Shown: positions 1 to 5,041 of the stretch, piece by piece
Layout: every line of letters begins with the position of its first letter
Position numbering within the stretch: position 1 is the stretch's first letter
DNA from: Fimbriimonadaceae bacterium
GTDB lineage: Bacteria > Armatimonadota > Fimbriimonadia > Fimbriimonadales > Fimbriimonadaceae
Assembly: GCA_020851885.1 (NCBI GenBank)
Contig: JADZBW010000330.1
Location: 1 to 5,208, forward strand
DNA length: 5,208 nt
Reading direction: 5' to 3'
Program-made: the position numbers and the translations under genes
The notes under the pieces: generated by a model
Told to the model about the DNA's origin: nothing
What the model saw: only the letters and a program-made list of their open reading frames with translations
Database searches by the model: none

Positions 1-596
1 ATGTTCGTCGTGGCGGATCCGATGTCCACCAAAGCGACCGTGCGATCGGACCACTCCTGATCCATATCCGCCTCGACGAGCGCGCGGTACATTGCAAATG
101 CTTCGATATCGACCGCCTCGACTTCAAGCCCGGCCTCCTCGCAGGCCTGTAATCGACTCTCGACGACGTCCTTCGGAGCGGCGACCATCAACACATCCAT
201 CTGGGAATCATCGACCGGGCCGATAATCTCAAACTCGATGTAACTGTCCTCGACCGAACTCGGCACGTACCGGCTGGCCTCGAACTTGATCGACTTTCGG
301 AGAGTCGCTTCTGCCATCTTGGGCATTCGAACCTGTCGAACCACGACGGAACCGCCTGAGACGGCGATCATGGCGCCACTGGCGTGCAGTCCATTCTCTT
401 TGAGCATCGCCTTCAGGGCCATGACCATCGATTGGGGATCGACGACCACACCGTCTTTGATAGAGTCGGGTGGGGTGGGAGCGGTTGCGTACTTGACGAC
501 GCGCCAGCCTCCGGCGTGCCGCTCCAAGGCCACTGCCTTGATCGAGTAGTGGCCAAGATCGATACCGATGAAGTTTTTCTTGCTGAACATTCCCAT
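1..596 (-). CDS. pilM: Type IV pilus inner-membrane platform protein PilM (partial, N-terminal 198 aa)
   Basis: PilM is a cytoplasmic, actin-like (FtsA-fold) ATP-binding protein that binds the N-terminal tail of PilN and links the PilNO inner-membrane complex to the assembly motors of the type IV pilus. The reading frame is open from 596 to the left edge, so the C-terminal part (family length is about 350 aa) is missing. Visible signatures are the first phosphate-binding motif GIDLGHYSIK at residues 11-20, the PilM-typical KFEASRYVP at 104-112, and the second nucleotide motif VDIGSATTN at 190-198, right at the edge. The start at 596 (MGMFSKKNF) is chosen over the in-frame ATG at 590 because a GGAGG lies 9 bases upstream of it. 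The stop codon of the HTH gene is only 4 bases upstream, so the two are likely co-translated. The family call is secure; which system it serves (pilus motility, competence or a related secretion machine) cannot be decided from this fragment. Confidence 0.93.
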   Translation of the reverse strand, partial: MGMFSKKNFIGIDLGHYSIKAVALERHAGGWRVVKYATAPTPPDSIKDGVVVDPQSMVMALKAMLKENGLHASGAMIAVSGGSVVVRQVRMPKMAEATLRKSIKFEASRYVPSSVEDSYIEFEIIGPVDDSQMDVLMVAAPKDVVESRLQACEEAGLEVEAVDIEAFAMYRALVEADMDQEWSDRTVALVDIGSATTN

Positions 597-600
597 CGTG

Positions 601-1056
601 TTAGGCCTCCATCTCTCTTTGGCGACCTTGCAGGTTCAACCACTCGTCGACGGCGGTTCGGGCAAAACGCCACTTGCCGTCGATCATCAATGCCGGGACC
701 TTGCCGTCGTTCGCCATTTGCTCGAGTTGACTCGGGGCAATGCGAAGGTACTGGGCGGCCTCCCGGAGCGTCATGACGGTGTGCTGGTTGGCGACCACCG
801 CGCGGAAAAGTCCGCTCAATTGCTCGGGCGAGAGGAACAGCTCCAATCGGACCACACCGCCGCCCATGACGGCGGGAGATGGCGGATCGGGTAGCCGTGA
901 CTCTTCGTGTGCTTGCTCCATAGTGCTCTCCGTTTTGTGAACCGGTCCTTGAGGCGCCGGATTCTCGATCAGTTCAATGGTTGGCGGGCGCTGCTCGCTA
1001 GGAAGTGGACTCCCATTCGATTGCGCGGCCTGCCGAATGGCGTCCGCTAAATTCAT
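601..1056 (-). CDS. Small protein with C-terminal excisionase/MerR-type helix-turn-helix, in pilus operon
   Basis: A 151-residue protein of unknown role. Residues 94-144 form a typical HTH_17 (excisionase-family, MerR-like winged helix) domain: MTLREAAQYLRIAPSQLEQM is the helix-turn-helix, and GKVPALMIDGKWRF followed by a DEWL helix is the wing and last helix. Residues 67-92 (VVRLELFLSPEQL region) look like a further folded segment. Residues 13-66 are rich in Pro, Glu and Ser and probably disordered. The first residues (MNLADAIRQAAQ) can form a short amphipathic helix. No membrane segment or signal peptide is seen. The ATG overlaps the stop of the ExeA-like gene (ATGA) and has a strong AAGGAGG 4 bases upstream; pilM follows after 4 bases. 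It could regulate the operon, or use the fold for protein contacts in the pilus machine; the sequence cannot decide. An excisionase of a mobile element is unlikely, since no integrase or attachment site is present. Confidence 0.85.
   Translation of the reverse strand: MNLADAIRQAAQSNGSPLPSEQRPPTIELIENPAPQGPVHKTESTMEQAHEESRLPDPPSPAVMGGGVVRLELFLSPEQLSGLFRAVVANQHTVMTLREAAQYLRIAPSQLEQMANDGKVPALMIDGKWRFARTAVDEWLNLQGRQREMEA
606..610 (-). promoter_or_regulatory. Ribosome-binding site of pilM
   Basis: GGAGG on the minus strand ends 9 bases before the ATG at 596 and 15 bases before the ATG at 590. This spacing selects 596 as the start. The site lies inside the last codons of the upstream HTH gene. Confidence 0.7.
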
Positions 1057-1871
1057 GCGGCCTCCTTCCCCGAGAACTCGGCCACGATCGCATGGACAAG
1101 GAAGCCGTCGATTAGCTTCGCCTTCTGAGCGAAACCAACCATGAGCGCATTGTCGGCAATCTGGCTGATGAGCCGCGGGTATCCCCTTGTGTATTTGTGG
1201 ATCTCGTAAATCGCGTCGGGTGAGAAGGGATGGGATTCGCCGGCATATCCCGCCACGCGCATTCGGTGGAGGATCATCTCACCGGTTTCGGTCACATCGA
1301 GCGGCTTGAGGTTCTGCCGAACGGCAAGGCGCTGCTCGAGGGCCGGTACCTTGGCAATCTTGGGGCGGAGTTCGTTTTGGCCAAGTAGCACCAGGGAAAG
1401 AAGAAACTGGTCGTTCATCTGGCAGTTGAGCAACAGACGAAGTTCCTCTAACGTGCTGGTCGAGCGGATCAGGTGGGCTTCATCGATGATGAGGATCACA
1501 CGCTGGCCACGTTCGTAGTAGAACAACAGCCGCTTGTGCAGTTCCTGCACCAACGTCTGACGATTGCGCGTCGTCGTTTCGAGATCCAGCTGGCTCAGGA
1601 TTTCCTGGAGGATCTGGACGGGGGTCAAGATCGGGTTGACGATCAAAACCACTCTGTTGTGAACCGGATCCAGCAGGTCGAGCAGCTTTCGACTGACCGT
1701 CGTCTTACCCAGACCGATGTCGCCAGACAGCATCGCCGCGCCTTTATTGCGCGAGATTGCGTAGTGCAACATCATCAATGCGTCTTCGTGGCCCCGGCTC
1801 ATATACAGGAACCTAGGGTCGGGTGTAAGGCTGAAAGGCGGCTCAGTTAATCCCCAATATGCTTCATACAT
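1053..1871 (-). CDS. ExeA/GspA-family AAA+ ATPase (short, cytoplasmic form)
   Basis: A 272-residue P-loop ATPase of the ExeA/GspA type. It opens with the family hallmark MYEAYWGLTEPPFSLTPDPR and the FLYMSRGHEDAL stretch (residues 1-32). Walker A is GDIGLGKTT at 50-58, Walker B with the catalytic acid is VILIIDEAH at 125-133, the sensor-1 strand is VLLGQNEL at 161-168, the likely arginine finger lies in LEQRLAVR at 178-185, and the C-terminal GYPRLISQI of the lid domain is at 230-238. Aeromonas ExeA is roughly twice as long, with a membrane helix and a peptidoglycan-binding domain; both are absent here, so this is a soluble ATPase only. The relatives TniB/MuB share the fold, but the first 20 residues and the adjacent pilM favour a pilus/secretion role. 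The start is ATG at 1871 rather than the in-frame TTG at 1877: GGAG lies 8 bases before the ATG but only 2 before the TTG. It is the first gene of the leftward operon; I found no convincing promoter. Confidence 0.9.
   Translation of the reverse strand: MYEAYWGLTEPPFSLTPDPRFLYMSRGHEDALMMLHYAISRNKGAAMLSGDIGLGKTTVSRKLLDLLDPVHNRVVLIVNPILTPVQILQEILSQLDLETTTRNRQTLVQELHKRLLFYYERGQRVILIIDEAHLIRSTSTLEELRLLLNCQMNDQFLLSLVLLGQNELRPKIAKVPALEQRLAVRQNLKPLDVTETGEMILHRMRVAGYAGESHPFSPDAIYEIHKYTRGYPRLISQIADNALMVGFAQKAKLIDGFLVHAIVAEFSGKEAA
1061..1067 (-). promoter_or_regulatory. Strong ribosome-binding site of the HTH gene
   Basis: AAGGAGG on the minus strand, 4 bases before the ATG at 1056 and inside the end of the ExeA-like gene. 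Together with the ATGA stop/start overlap it indicates translational coupling. Confidence 0.7.
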
Positions 1872-1879
1872 GAACAATT

Positions 1880-1883
1880 CTCC
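1880..1883 (-). promoter_or_regulatory. Ribosome-binding site that decides the ExeA-like start
   Basis: GGAG on the minus strand, 8 bases before the ATG at 1871. It is too close (2 bases) to serve the in-frame TTG at 1877, so it supports the shorter protein. Confidence 0.6.
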
Positions 1884-1983
1884 GCGGGCGAAAACCCAGT
1901 AATTCTTCTCGGTTCCAAAATCAAGAAAGCTCAGGAAGGACGCTAGGTTTTTTTGCCGGCGGACACGAATTGGAAGCTAAATC

Positions 1984-2091
1984 ATGCTCATGGAGTTCGT
2001 CCTTGGTCCGAAGCTCTTCGTTGAGCGGACGCGCTTCCATGCACGTGCCAAAGACACTATTTCCCTGAGCAAATTGGAAGAGGTCTGGTAA
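1984..2091 (+). CDS. Possible small ORF (35 aa) upstream of pyrR
   Basis: This ATG-initiated frame of 35 codons ends in TAA and has an SD-like GGAAG 7 bases upstream (1972-1976). The peptide begins MLMEFVLGPKLF and ends SKLEEVW; I do not recognise it. It has no signal peptide or membrane segment. A stop codon sits just upstream in frame, so the ORF cannot be longer. Many codons end in G or C, which is compatible with coding but also with the base composition. A hairpin (2100-2116) begins 9 bases after the stop, and pyrR starts about 100 bases downstream. It could be a leader peptide, an independent small protein, or chance: open frames of this length are common. Nothing but position and the SD-like sequence supports it. 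Confidence 0.2.
   Translation: MLMEFVLGPKLFVERTRFHARAKDTISLSKLEEVW
2006..2030. repeat. Imperfect inverted repeat (bulged hairpin)
   Basis: GTCCG (2006-2010) pairs with CGGAC (2026-2030) and CTC (2014-2016) with GAG (2023-2025). This gives 8 base pairs with a three-base bulge (AAG) on the 5' side and a TTCGTT loop. It lies inside the possible small ORF. It does not carry the loop sequence known for PyrR-binding RNA and may be accidental. Confidence 0.25.
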
Positions 2092-2099
2092 CTGGGCCG

Positions 2100-2116
2100 G
2101 GTTTGTCGCACAAGCC
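2100..2116. repeat. Small hairpin after the possible small ORF
   Basis: GGTTTGT (2100-2106) pairs with ACAAGCC (2110-2116) over a CGC loop: 7 pairs, one of them G-U. No T-run follows on the plus strand, so it is not a standard intrinsic terminator. Stems of this size also arise by chance in a few hundred bases. Confidence 0.25.
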
Positions 2117-2170
2117 ACATCGACGAACCTAAACGATTTCTAATCCTGCACCCCTTGGCCCGATGAAGAG

Positions 2171-2179
2171 TGCCATAAT
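2171..2179 (+). promoter_or_regulatory. Extended -10 promoter element of the pyr operon
   Basis: TGC followed directly by CATAAT fits the extended -10 pattern (TGn plus TATAAT) with one mismatch. No good -35 box lies 16-18 bases upstream, as is common for extended -10 promoters. Counting from the hexamer puts the transcription start at about 2186-2188, that is, at or within two bases of the pyrR ATG, so the mRNA would be leaderless. A second -10-like TCTAAT at 2139-2144 would give a start near 2151 but lacks both a -35 box and a TGn. Confidence 0.5.
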
Positions 2180-2187
2180 CCCTCCCG

Positions 2188-2721
2188 ATGGGCACGCTGC
2201 TCCTGGACGCTGGCGACATGCGACGAACGCTGGGTCGGATGGCACACGAAATACTCGAATCCAATGGAGGCGCCGAAGATCTCGTCGTCGTCGGCGTCAT
2301 GCGCCGAGGCTGGCCGGTCGCCAAACGTCTCGCCTTTCTGATGACCCAAATCGAAGGAACGACCGTGCCCTGCGGCAAGCTCGACATCAGTCGACATCGG
2401 GACGACCGAAAGCCGTCCGAGACTGACGAAACCGAGATACCGTTTCAAATCAACGGCAAGCGGGTCGTTCTCGTGGACGAAGTGATCTACACCGGGCGAA
2501 CCGTGCGCGCCGCACTCGATGCTCTTATGCAGCTTGGACGTCCGCAAGTCGTTCAACTCGCCGTCCTCGTGGATCGCGGCCACCGAGAACTGCCGATCAC
2601 CGCGAACTACTGTGGCAAGGTCGTGAATACGGAGAAAGACGACCATATCGTCGTGAAAGTCAACGAATTTGACGGTGAAGATGCCGTCGTTTTGGAGCCT
2701 CATGCTCAAGGAGCGGCATAA
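2188..2721 (+). CDS. pyrR: Bifunctional pyr operon regulator / uracil phosphoribosyltransferase PyrR
   Basis: This is the 177-residue PyrR, close to the usual length of about 180. PyrR binds UMP or UTP and pyr mRNA to lower pyr expression; many members also convert uracil and PRPP to UMP. The type I phosphoribosyltransferase PRPP loop is VVLVDEVIYTGRT (residues 93-105). The flexible-loop region LDISRHRDD is at 65-73, and the highly conserved LAVLVDRGHRELPI at 124-137. The N-terminal GTLLLDAGDMRRTLGRMAHE matches the family's first strand and helix, so the ATG at 2188 is kept over the ATG at 2218, which would remove it; an in-frame stop at 2176-2178 rules out a longer form. No Shine-Dalgarno sequence lies before the ATG (the nearest, GAAGAG, is 17 bases away), consistent with the leaderless promoter proposed at 2171-2179. 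It is first in the pyr operon, and its TAA directly abuts the ATG of pyrB. Whether it regulates by RNA binding here is not shown by the sequence. Confidence 0.95.
   Translation: MGTLLLDAGDMRRTLGRMAHEILESNGGAEDLVVVGVMRRGWPVAKRLAFLMTQIEGTTVPCGKLDISRHRDDRKPSETDETEIPFQINGKRVVLVDEVIYTGRTVRAALDALMQLGRPQVVQLAVLVDRGHRELPITANYCGKVVNTEKDDHIVVKVNEFDGEDAVVLEPHAQGAA
2708..2713 (+). promoter_or_regulatory. Ribosome-binding site of pyrB
   Basis: AAGGAG, 8 bases before the pyrB ATG and within the last codons of pyrR. It confirms the start at 2722 and contrasts with the lack of any such site before pyrR. Confidence 0.7.
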
Positions 2722-3714
2722 ATGCCCCGCAATCTGTTAGGGATTCGACATCTGACCCAAGACGACATCCAGGAATTGCTCTCGCTTTCCGCCGACCTGA
2801 AACTTCGAATCATCGAAGGCCGCGAGGTTCCGAATCTGAGCAAGGAAGTCGTGGGAATGCTCTTCTTCGAGAACTCCACCCGCACGAGAGTCTCCTTTGA
2901 GCAGGCCGCCCACTACCTCAAGATGAAAACGGCCAACTTCTCCGCGGGCACGTCCTCCATGAGCAAAGGAGAGACGCTCAAAGACACCATCCTGACGCTT
3001 CGCTACGAGCGTCTCAACGGACTCGTCATGCGGCATCGGATGAGCGGCTCCACTGCCCTGGCCGCCCGATACTTCGGTGGCCCCGTGCTCAACGCCGGCG
3101 ATGGCCAGCACGAGCACCCCACCCAAGCGCTCGCCGACGCCCTCACCATGATCGAGCGCAAAGGCTCCATCGAGGGATTGCAGGTGGCGATCGTAGGCGA
3201 TGTGGAGCACTCTCGGGTGGCCCGCTCCAACGCCTGGCTCCTGAGCAAACTGGGCGCGGAAGTGAGGTTTGTCGGACCTCGATCTCTAATGCCTTCTCAC
3301 ACCCAGATGCTCCCTGGCCAGGTCCACTACGACCTCCGTTCCGGCATCGAGGGCGTCGACGTCATCATCTGTCTTAGACTTCAAAAAGAGCGAATGGCCG
3401 ATGGGATGCTCAGCTCGATCACCGAATACGCGGCGATGTACCAAGTCAACCGGGAGTCTTTGCGGTGGGCCAAGCGAGACTGCTTGGTGATGCACCCTGG
3501 ACCCATCAATCGCGGCGTCGAAGTGGACGACGTGGCCGCCGACGGCGAACGCTCCGTCATCACCAGCCAAATCGAGAACGGGATCTTCGTGCGAATGGCG
3601 AGCCTTTACTGGGTGTTTACCGGCGATGAGAAACCTTCTCCTCCGCCCGTAGCCAAAGCCAAGGCGCCCAAGGCGGCGACGAAGAAGGTTGCCACGGGAG
3701 GCAAAAAGAAGTGA
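2722..3714 (+). CDS. pyrB: Aspartate carbamoyltransferase catalytic subunit, with Lys/Ala/Pro-rich C-terminal tail
   Basis: It joins carbamoyl phosphate and L-aspartate to give N-carbamoyl-L-aspartate, the second step of pyrimidine synthesis, as a cytoplasmic trimer. The carbamoyl-phosphate motif FFENSTRTRVSFE is at residues 48-60, the mobile loop SMSKGET with the catalytic Ser/Lys at 79-85, RH at 104-105 and HPTQ at 132-135. The hinge and aspartate-binding part follows: GDVEHSRVARSN at 159-170, LRLQKER at 218-224 and HPGPINRGVEV at 258-268. All key residues seem present, so it should be active. It has 330 residues, against about 305-310 in the family. The excess is the tail at 304-330, with nine Lys, many Ala and Pro and no acidic residue, resembling histone H1-like tails. 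No regulatory pyrI gene is in the window. The TGA overlaps the GTG start of pyrC (GTGA). The close coupling to pyrC suggests the two enzymes may work together, but the sequence does not prove a complex. Confidence 0.96.
   Translation: MPRNLLGIRHLTQDDIQELLSLSADLKLRIIEGREVPNLSKEVVGMLFFENSTRTRVSFEQAAHYLKMKTANFSAGTSSMSKGETLKDTILTLRYERLNGLVMRHRMSGSTALAARYFGGPVLNAGDGQHEHPTQALADALTMIERKGSIEGLQVAIVGDVEHSRVARSNAWLLSKLGAEVRFVGPRSLMPSHTQMLPGQVHYDLRSGIEGVDVIICLRLQKERMADGMLSSITEYAAMYQVNRESLRWAKRDCLVMHPGPINRGVEVDDVAADGERSVITSQIENGIFVRMASLYWVFTGDEKPSPPPVAKAKAPKAATKKVATGGKKK
3696..3701 (+). promoter_or_regulatory. Ribosome-binding site of pyrC inside the pyrB tail
   Basis: GGGAGG, 9 bases before the GTG at 3711. 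It lies in the Gly-Gly codons of the Lys-rich end of pyrB and supports the GTG start, since no ATG is nearby in frame. Confidence 0.7.
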
Positions 3715-5033
3715 GAACACTCTTAAAGAACGGTCGAATCCTAGACCCGTCACAAGACCTCGACATCATCGGCCACCTGATCATCGAAGACGCTCAAGTG
3801 GCCGAATTCGGCCCGACCGTCGATATGACGGATATCGACGAAGTCTATGACTGCACTGGCATGTGGATCACTCCCGGCCTGGTAGACCCTCACGTTCACT
3901 TGAGAGAGCCGGGTCAGCAGCACAAAGAGACCATCGTCAGTGGCACCCAAGCCGCCGCCGCCGGCGGATTCACAACGGTGTGCTGCATGCCGAACACCGA
4001 ACCGGCGTTGGACAATCCGGCAATCATCGATTACATCCTGGACAAATCGGCTTCCCCCGAAGCCGGTGGCGTCTTCGTCGCCCCCGTTGGCGCCCTGACC
4101 GTCGATATGAAGGGCGAGCAGTTAACCGACCTCTCTGCCCTTAAGCGAGCCGGGATCGTCGCCGCGAGCGATGAAGGCTTCCCGATCCAAAACTCGGCGA
4201 TGATGCAGCAGGCGATGGAGTTCTGCGTCCAATTGGATCTCCCGATCATGGCCCACTGCGAGGATCTGAGCCTCACCAAGGATGCCAGCATGAACGAGGG
4301 CGCGGTGAGCGCGATGCTCGGCCTCAAGGGCATGCCCCGCTCCGCCGAGGAGATCATGGTGATGCGGAACTGCCTCCTCAGCCTCCACACCGGTTGCCAG
4401 CTTCACATCATGCGCGTCAGCACGTGGGGGGCGGTGGAGATGATCCGGCAGGCCAAGTACCTCGGCGCCCCGGTCACCTGCGAAATCTGCCCGATGCACT
4501 TCACCTTCACCGATGAAGCGGTTGGGGAATTCCGCACCCACTTCAAGATCACTCCGCCCCTGAGAACCCAGCTCGATATCGACATCGTGGTCCAGGGCCT
4601 GAATGACGGCACGATCGATTGCATTTCGAGCGACCACTCGCCCCACGCGTCTCACGAGGTCGAAGTACCGTTTGAAGAAGCGCCGTTCGGCCACGCAGGT
4701 TTGGAATCCACCGTCGGGGTGACGCTGACCATGCTCACCCATCGAGGCGTCCTGTCACCTCTGGAAACCATTCGAAAATTGAGTACGACCCCCGCCAAGA
4801 TCCTGCGTCTGGAAGCCGGGACCCTGAAGCCGGGAGAGACGCCGGTTGCCCAGGTGACCGTCATCGACCCCGACTGCCAATGGACCTTTGATCGCTACAA
4901 GACCTTCAGCAAATCGAAGAACTCCCCGTTCCATGGAATGACCCTTCGTGGCAAAACGATGCTGACGTTCTGCGGAAGCGAAATCTACCGCGATGCGCTT
5001 TTTCCTGACGCAAGATACAAGATCAACGAGTAG
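3711..5033 (+). CDS. pyrC: Dihydroorotase, class I-like, with altered beta-zinc ligands
   Basis: A 440-residue amidohydrolase of the long (class I) dihydroorotase type, which reversibly cyclises carbamoyl-aspartate to dihydroorotate, the third pyrimidine step. Visible features are HVHLREPG at residues 61-68 (alpha-zinc His61 and His63, substrate Arg65), MPNT at 93-96 (substrate Asn95), AHCED with His182 at 181-185, SDHSPH with the catalytic Asp308 at 307-312, PFGHAGLES at 325-333, and SKNSPFHG near the C-terminus. Two positions differ from the usual family. The second Asp of the S/T-D-D-G motif is Glu155 (SDEG), and the His of the H-V/I-S-T motif is Arg235 (MRVST). By comparison with Bacillus dihydroorotase (Asp151 and His231), both are normally ligands of the second metal. 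The usual PHHL is PMHF (261-264). So it may work with one metal, or be a weak or structural partner of PyrB. GTG start with SD GGGAGG; 4-base overlap with pyrB. I recall similar Arg and MH variants in some cyanobacterial sequences, unchecked. Confidence 0.92.
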   Translation: MRTLLKNGRILDPSQDLDIIGHLIIEDAQVAEFGPTVDMTDIDEVYDCTGMWITPGLVDPHVHLREPGQQHKETIVSGTQAAAAGGFTTVCCMPNTEPALDNPAIIDYILDKSASPEAGGVFVAPVGALTVDMKGEQLTDLSALKRAGIVAASDEGFPIQNSAMMQQAMEFCVQLDLPIMAHCEDLSLTKDASMNEGAVSAMLGLKGMPRSAEEIMVMRNCLLSLHTGCQLHIMRVSTWGAVEMIRQAKYLGAPVTCEICPMHFTFTDEAVGEFRTHFKITPPLRTQLDIDIVVQGLNDGTIDCISSDHSPHASHEVEVPFEEAPFGHAGLESTVGVTLTMLTHRGVLSPLETIRKLSTTPAKILRLEAGTLKPGETPVAQVTVIDPDCQWTFDRYKTFSKSKNSPFHGMTLRGKTMLTFCGSEIYRDALFPDARYKINE

Positions 5034-5041
5034 AAACAAAC

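Larger units (their letters stand above)
1872..2187. other. Divergent intergenic region between pilus and pyr operons
   Basis: This 316-base gap separates two operons transcribed away from each other and must hold both promoters. Seen in it: the SD of the ExeA-like gene, a run of seven T (1948-1954), a possible 35-codon ORF (1984-2091), two small hairpins (2006-2030 and 2100-2116) and an extended -10 box next to pyrR (2171-2179). No promoter for the leftward operon could be recognised with confidence: a TTGATT is present on the minus strand but has no fitting -10. No tRNA, IS end or classical PyrR-binding loop was recognised. Confidence 0.7.

Noticed and set aside
601..1871. Mobile element (TniB-like ATPase plus excisionase-like HTH)
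   Set aside because: No transposase, integrase, inverted ends or target duplications; the ATPase N-terminus is ExeA-type and both genes are coupled to pilM.
1948..1954. Run of seven T on the plus strand as an intrinsic terminator
   Set aside because: No stable GC-rich hairpin precedes it on the plus strand, and no plus-strand gene ends there.
1921..2118. 65-codon minus-strand ORF in the intergenic region (GTG start)
   Set aside because: No recognisable family, GTG start, overlaps the possible promoter region of both operons and the better-placed plus-strand small ORF; looks like chance.
1984..2187. PyrR-binding RNA loop or pyr attenuator
   Set aside because: The conserved loop sequence of PyrR sites was not found, and no terminator with a T-run precedes pyrR; the hairpins seen are too small to support the call.
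1977..2387. 136-codon minus-strand ORF running through the pyrR start
   Set aside because: About half of it is antisense to the clearly conserved pyrR coding sequence, and the product (Arg/Ser-rich) is typical of shadow frames.
4122..4742. 206-codon minus-strand ORF inside pyrC, and similar long antisense frames in pyrR and pyrB
   Set aside because: These mirror strongly conserved enzyme genes and give His/Arg/Asp-rich products with no domain; long antisense frames are usual in GC-rich coding DNA.
3711..5033. PyrC as a dead, non-catalytic PyrC' subunit
   Set aside because: The HxH motif, substrate Arg and Asn, His182 and the catalytic Asp308 are kept; only two ligand positions differ, so loss of activity cannot be assumed.
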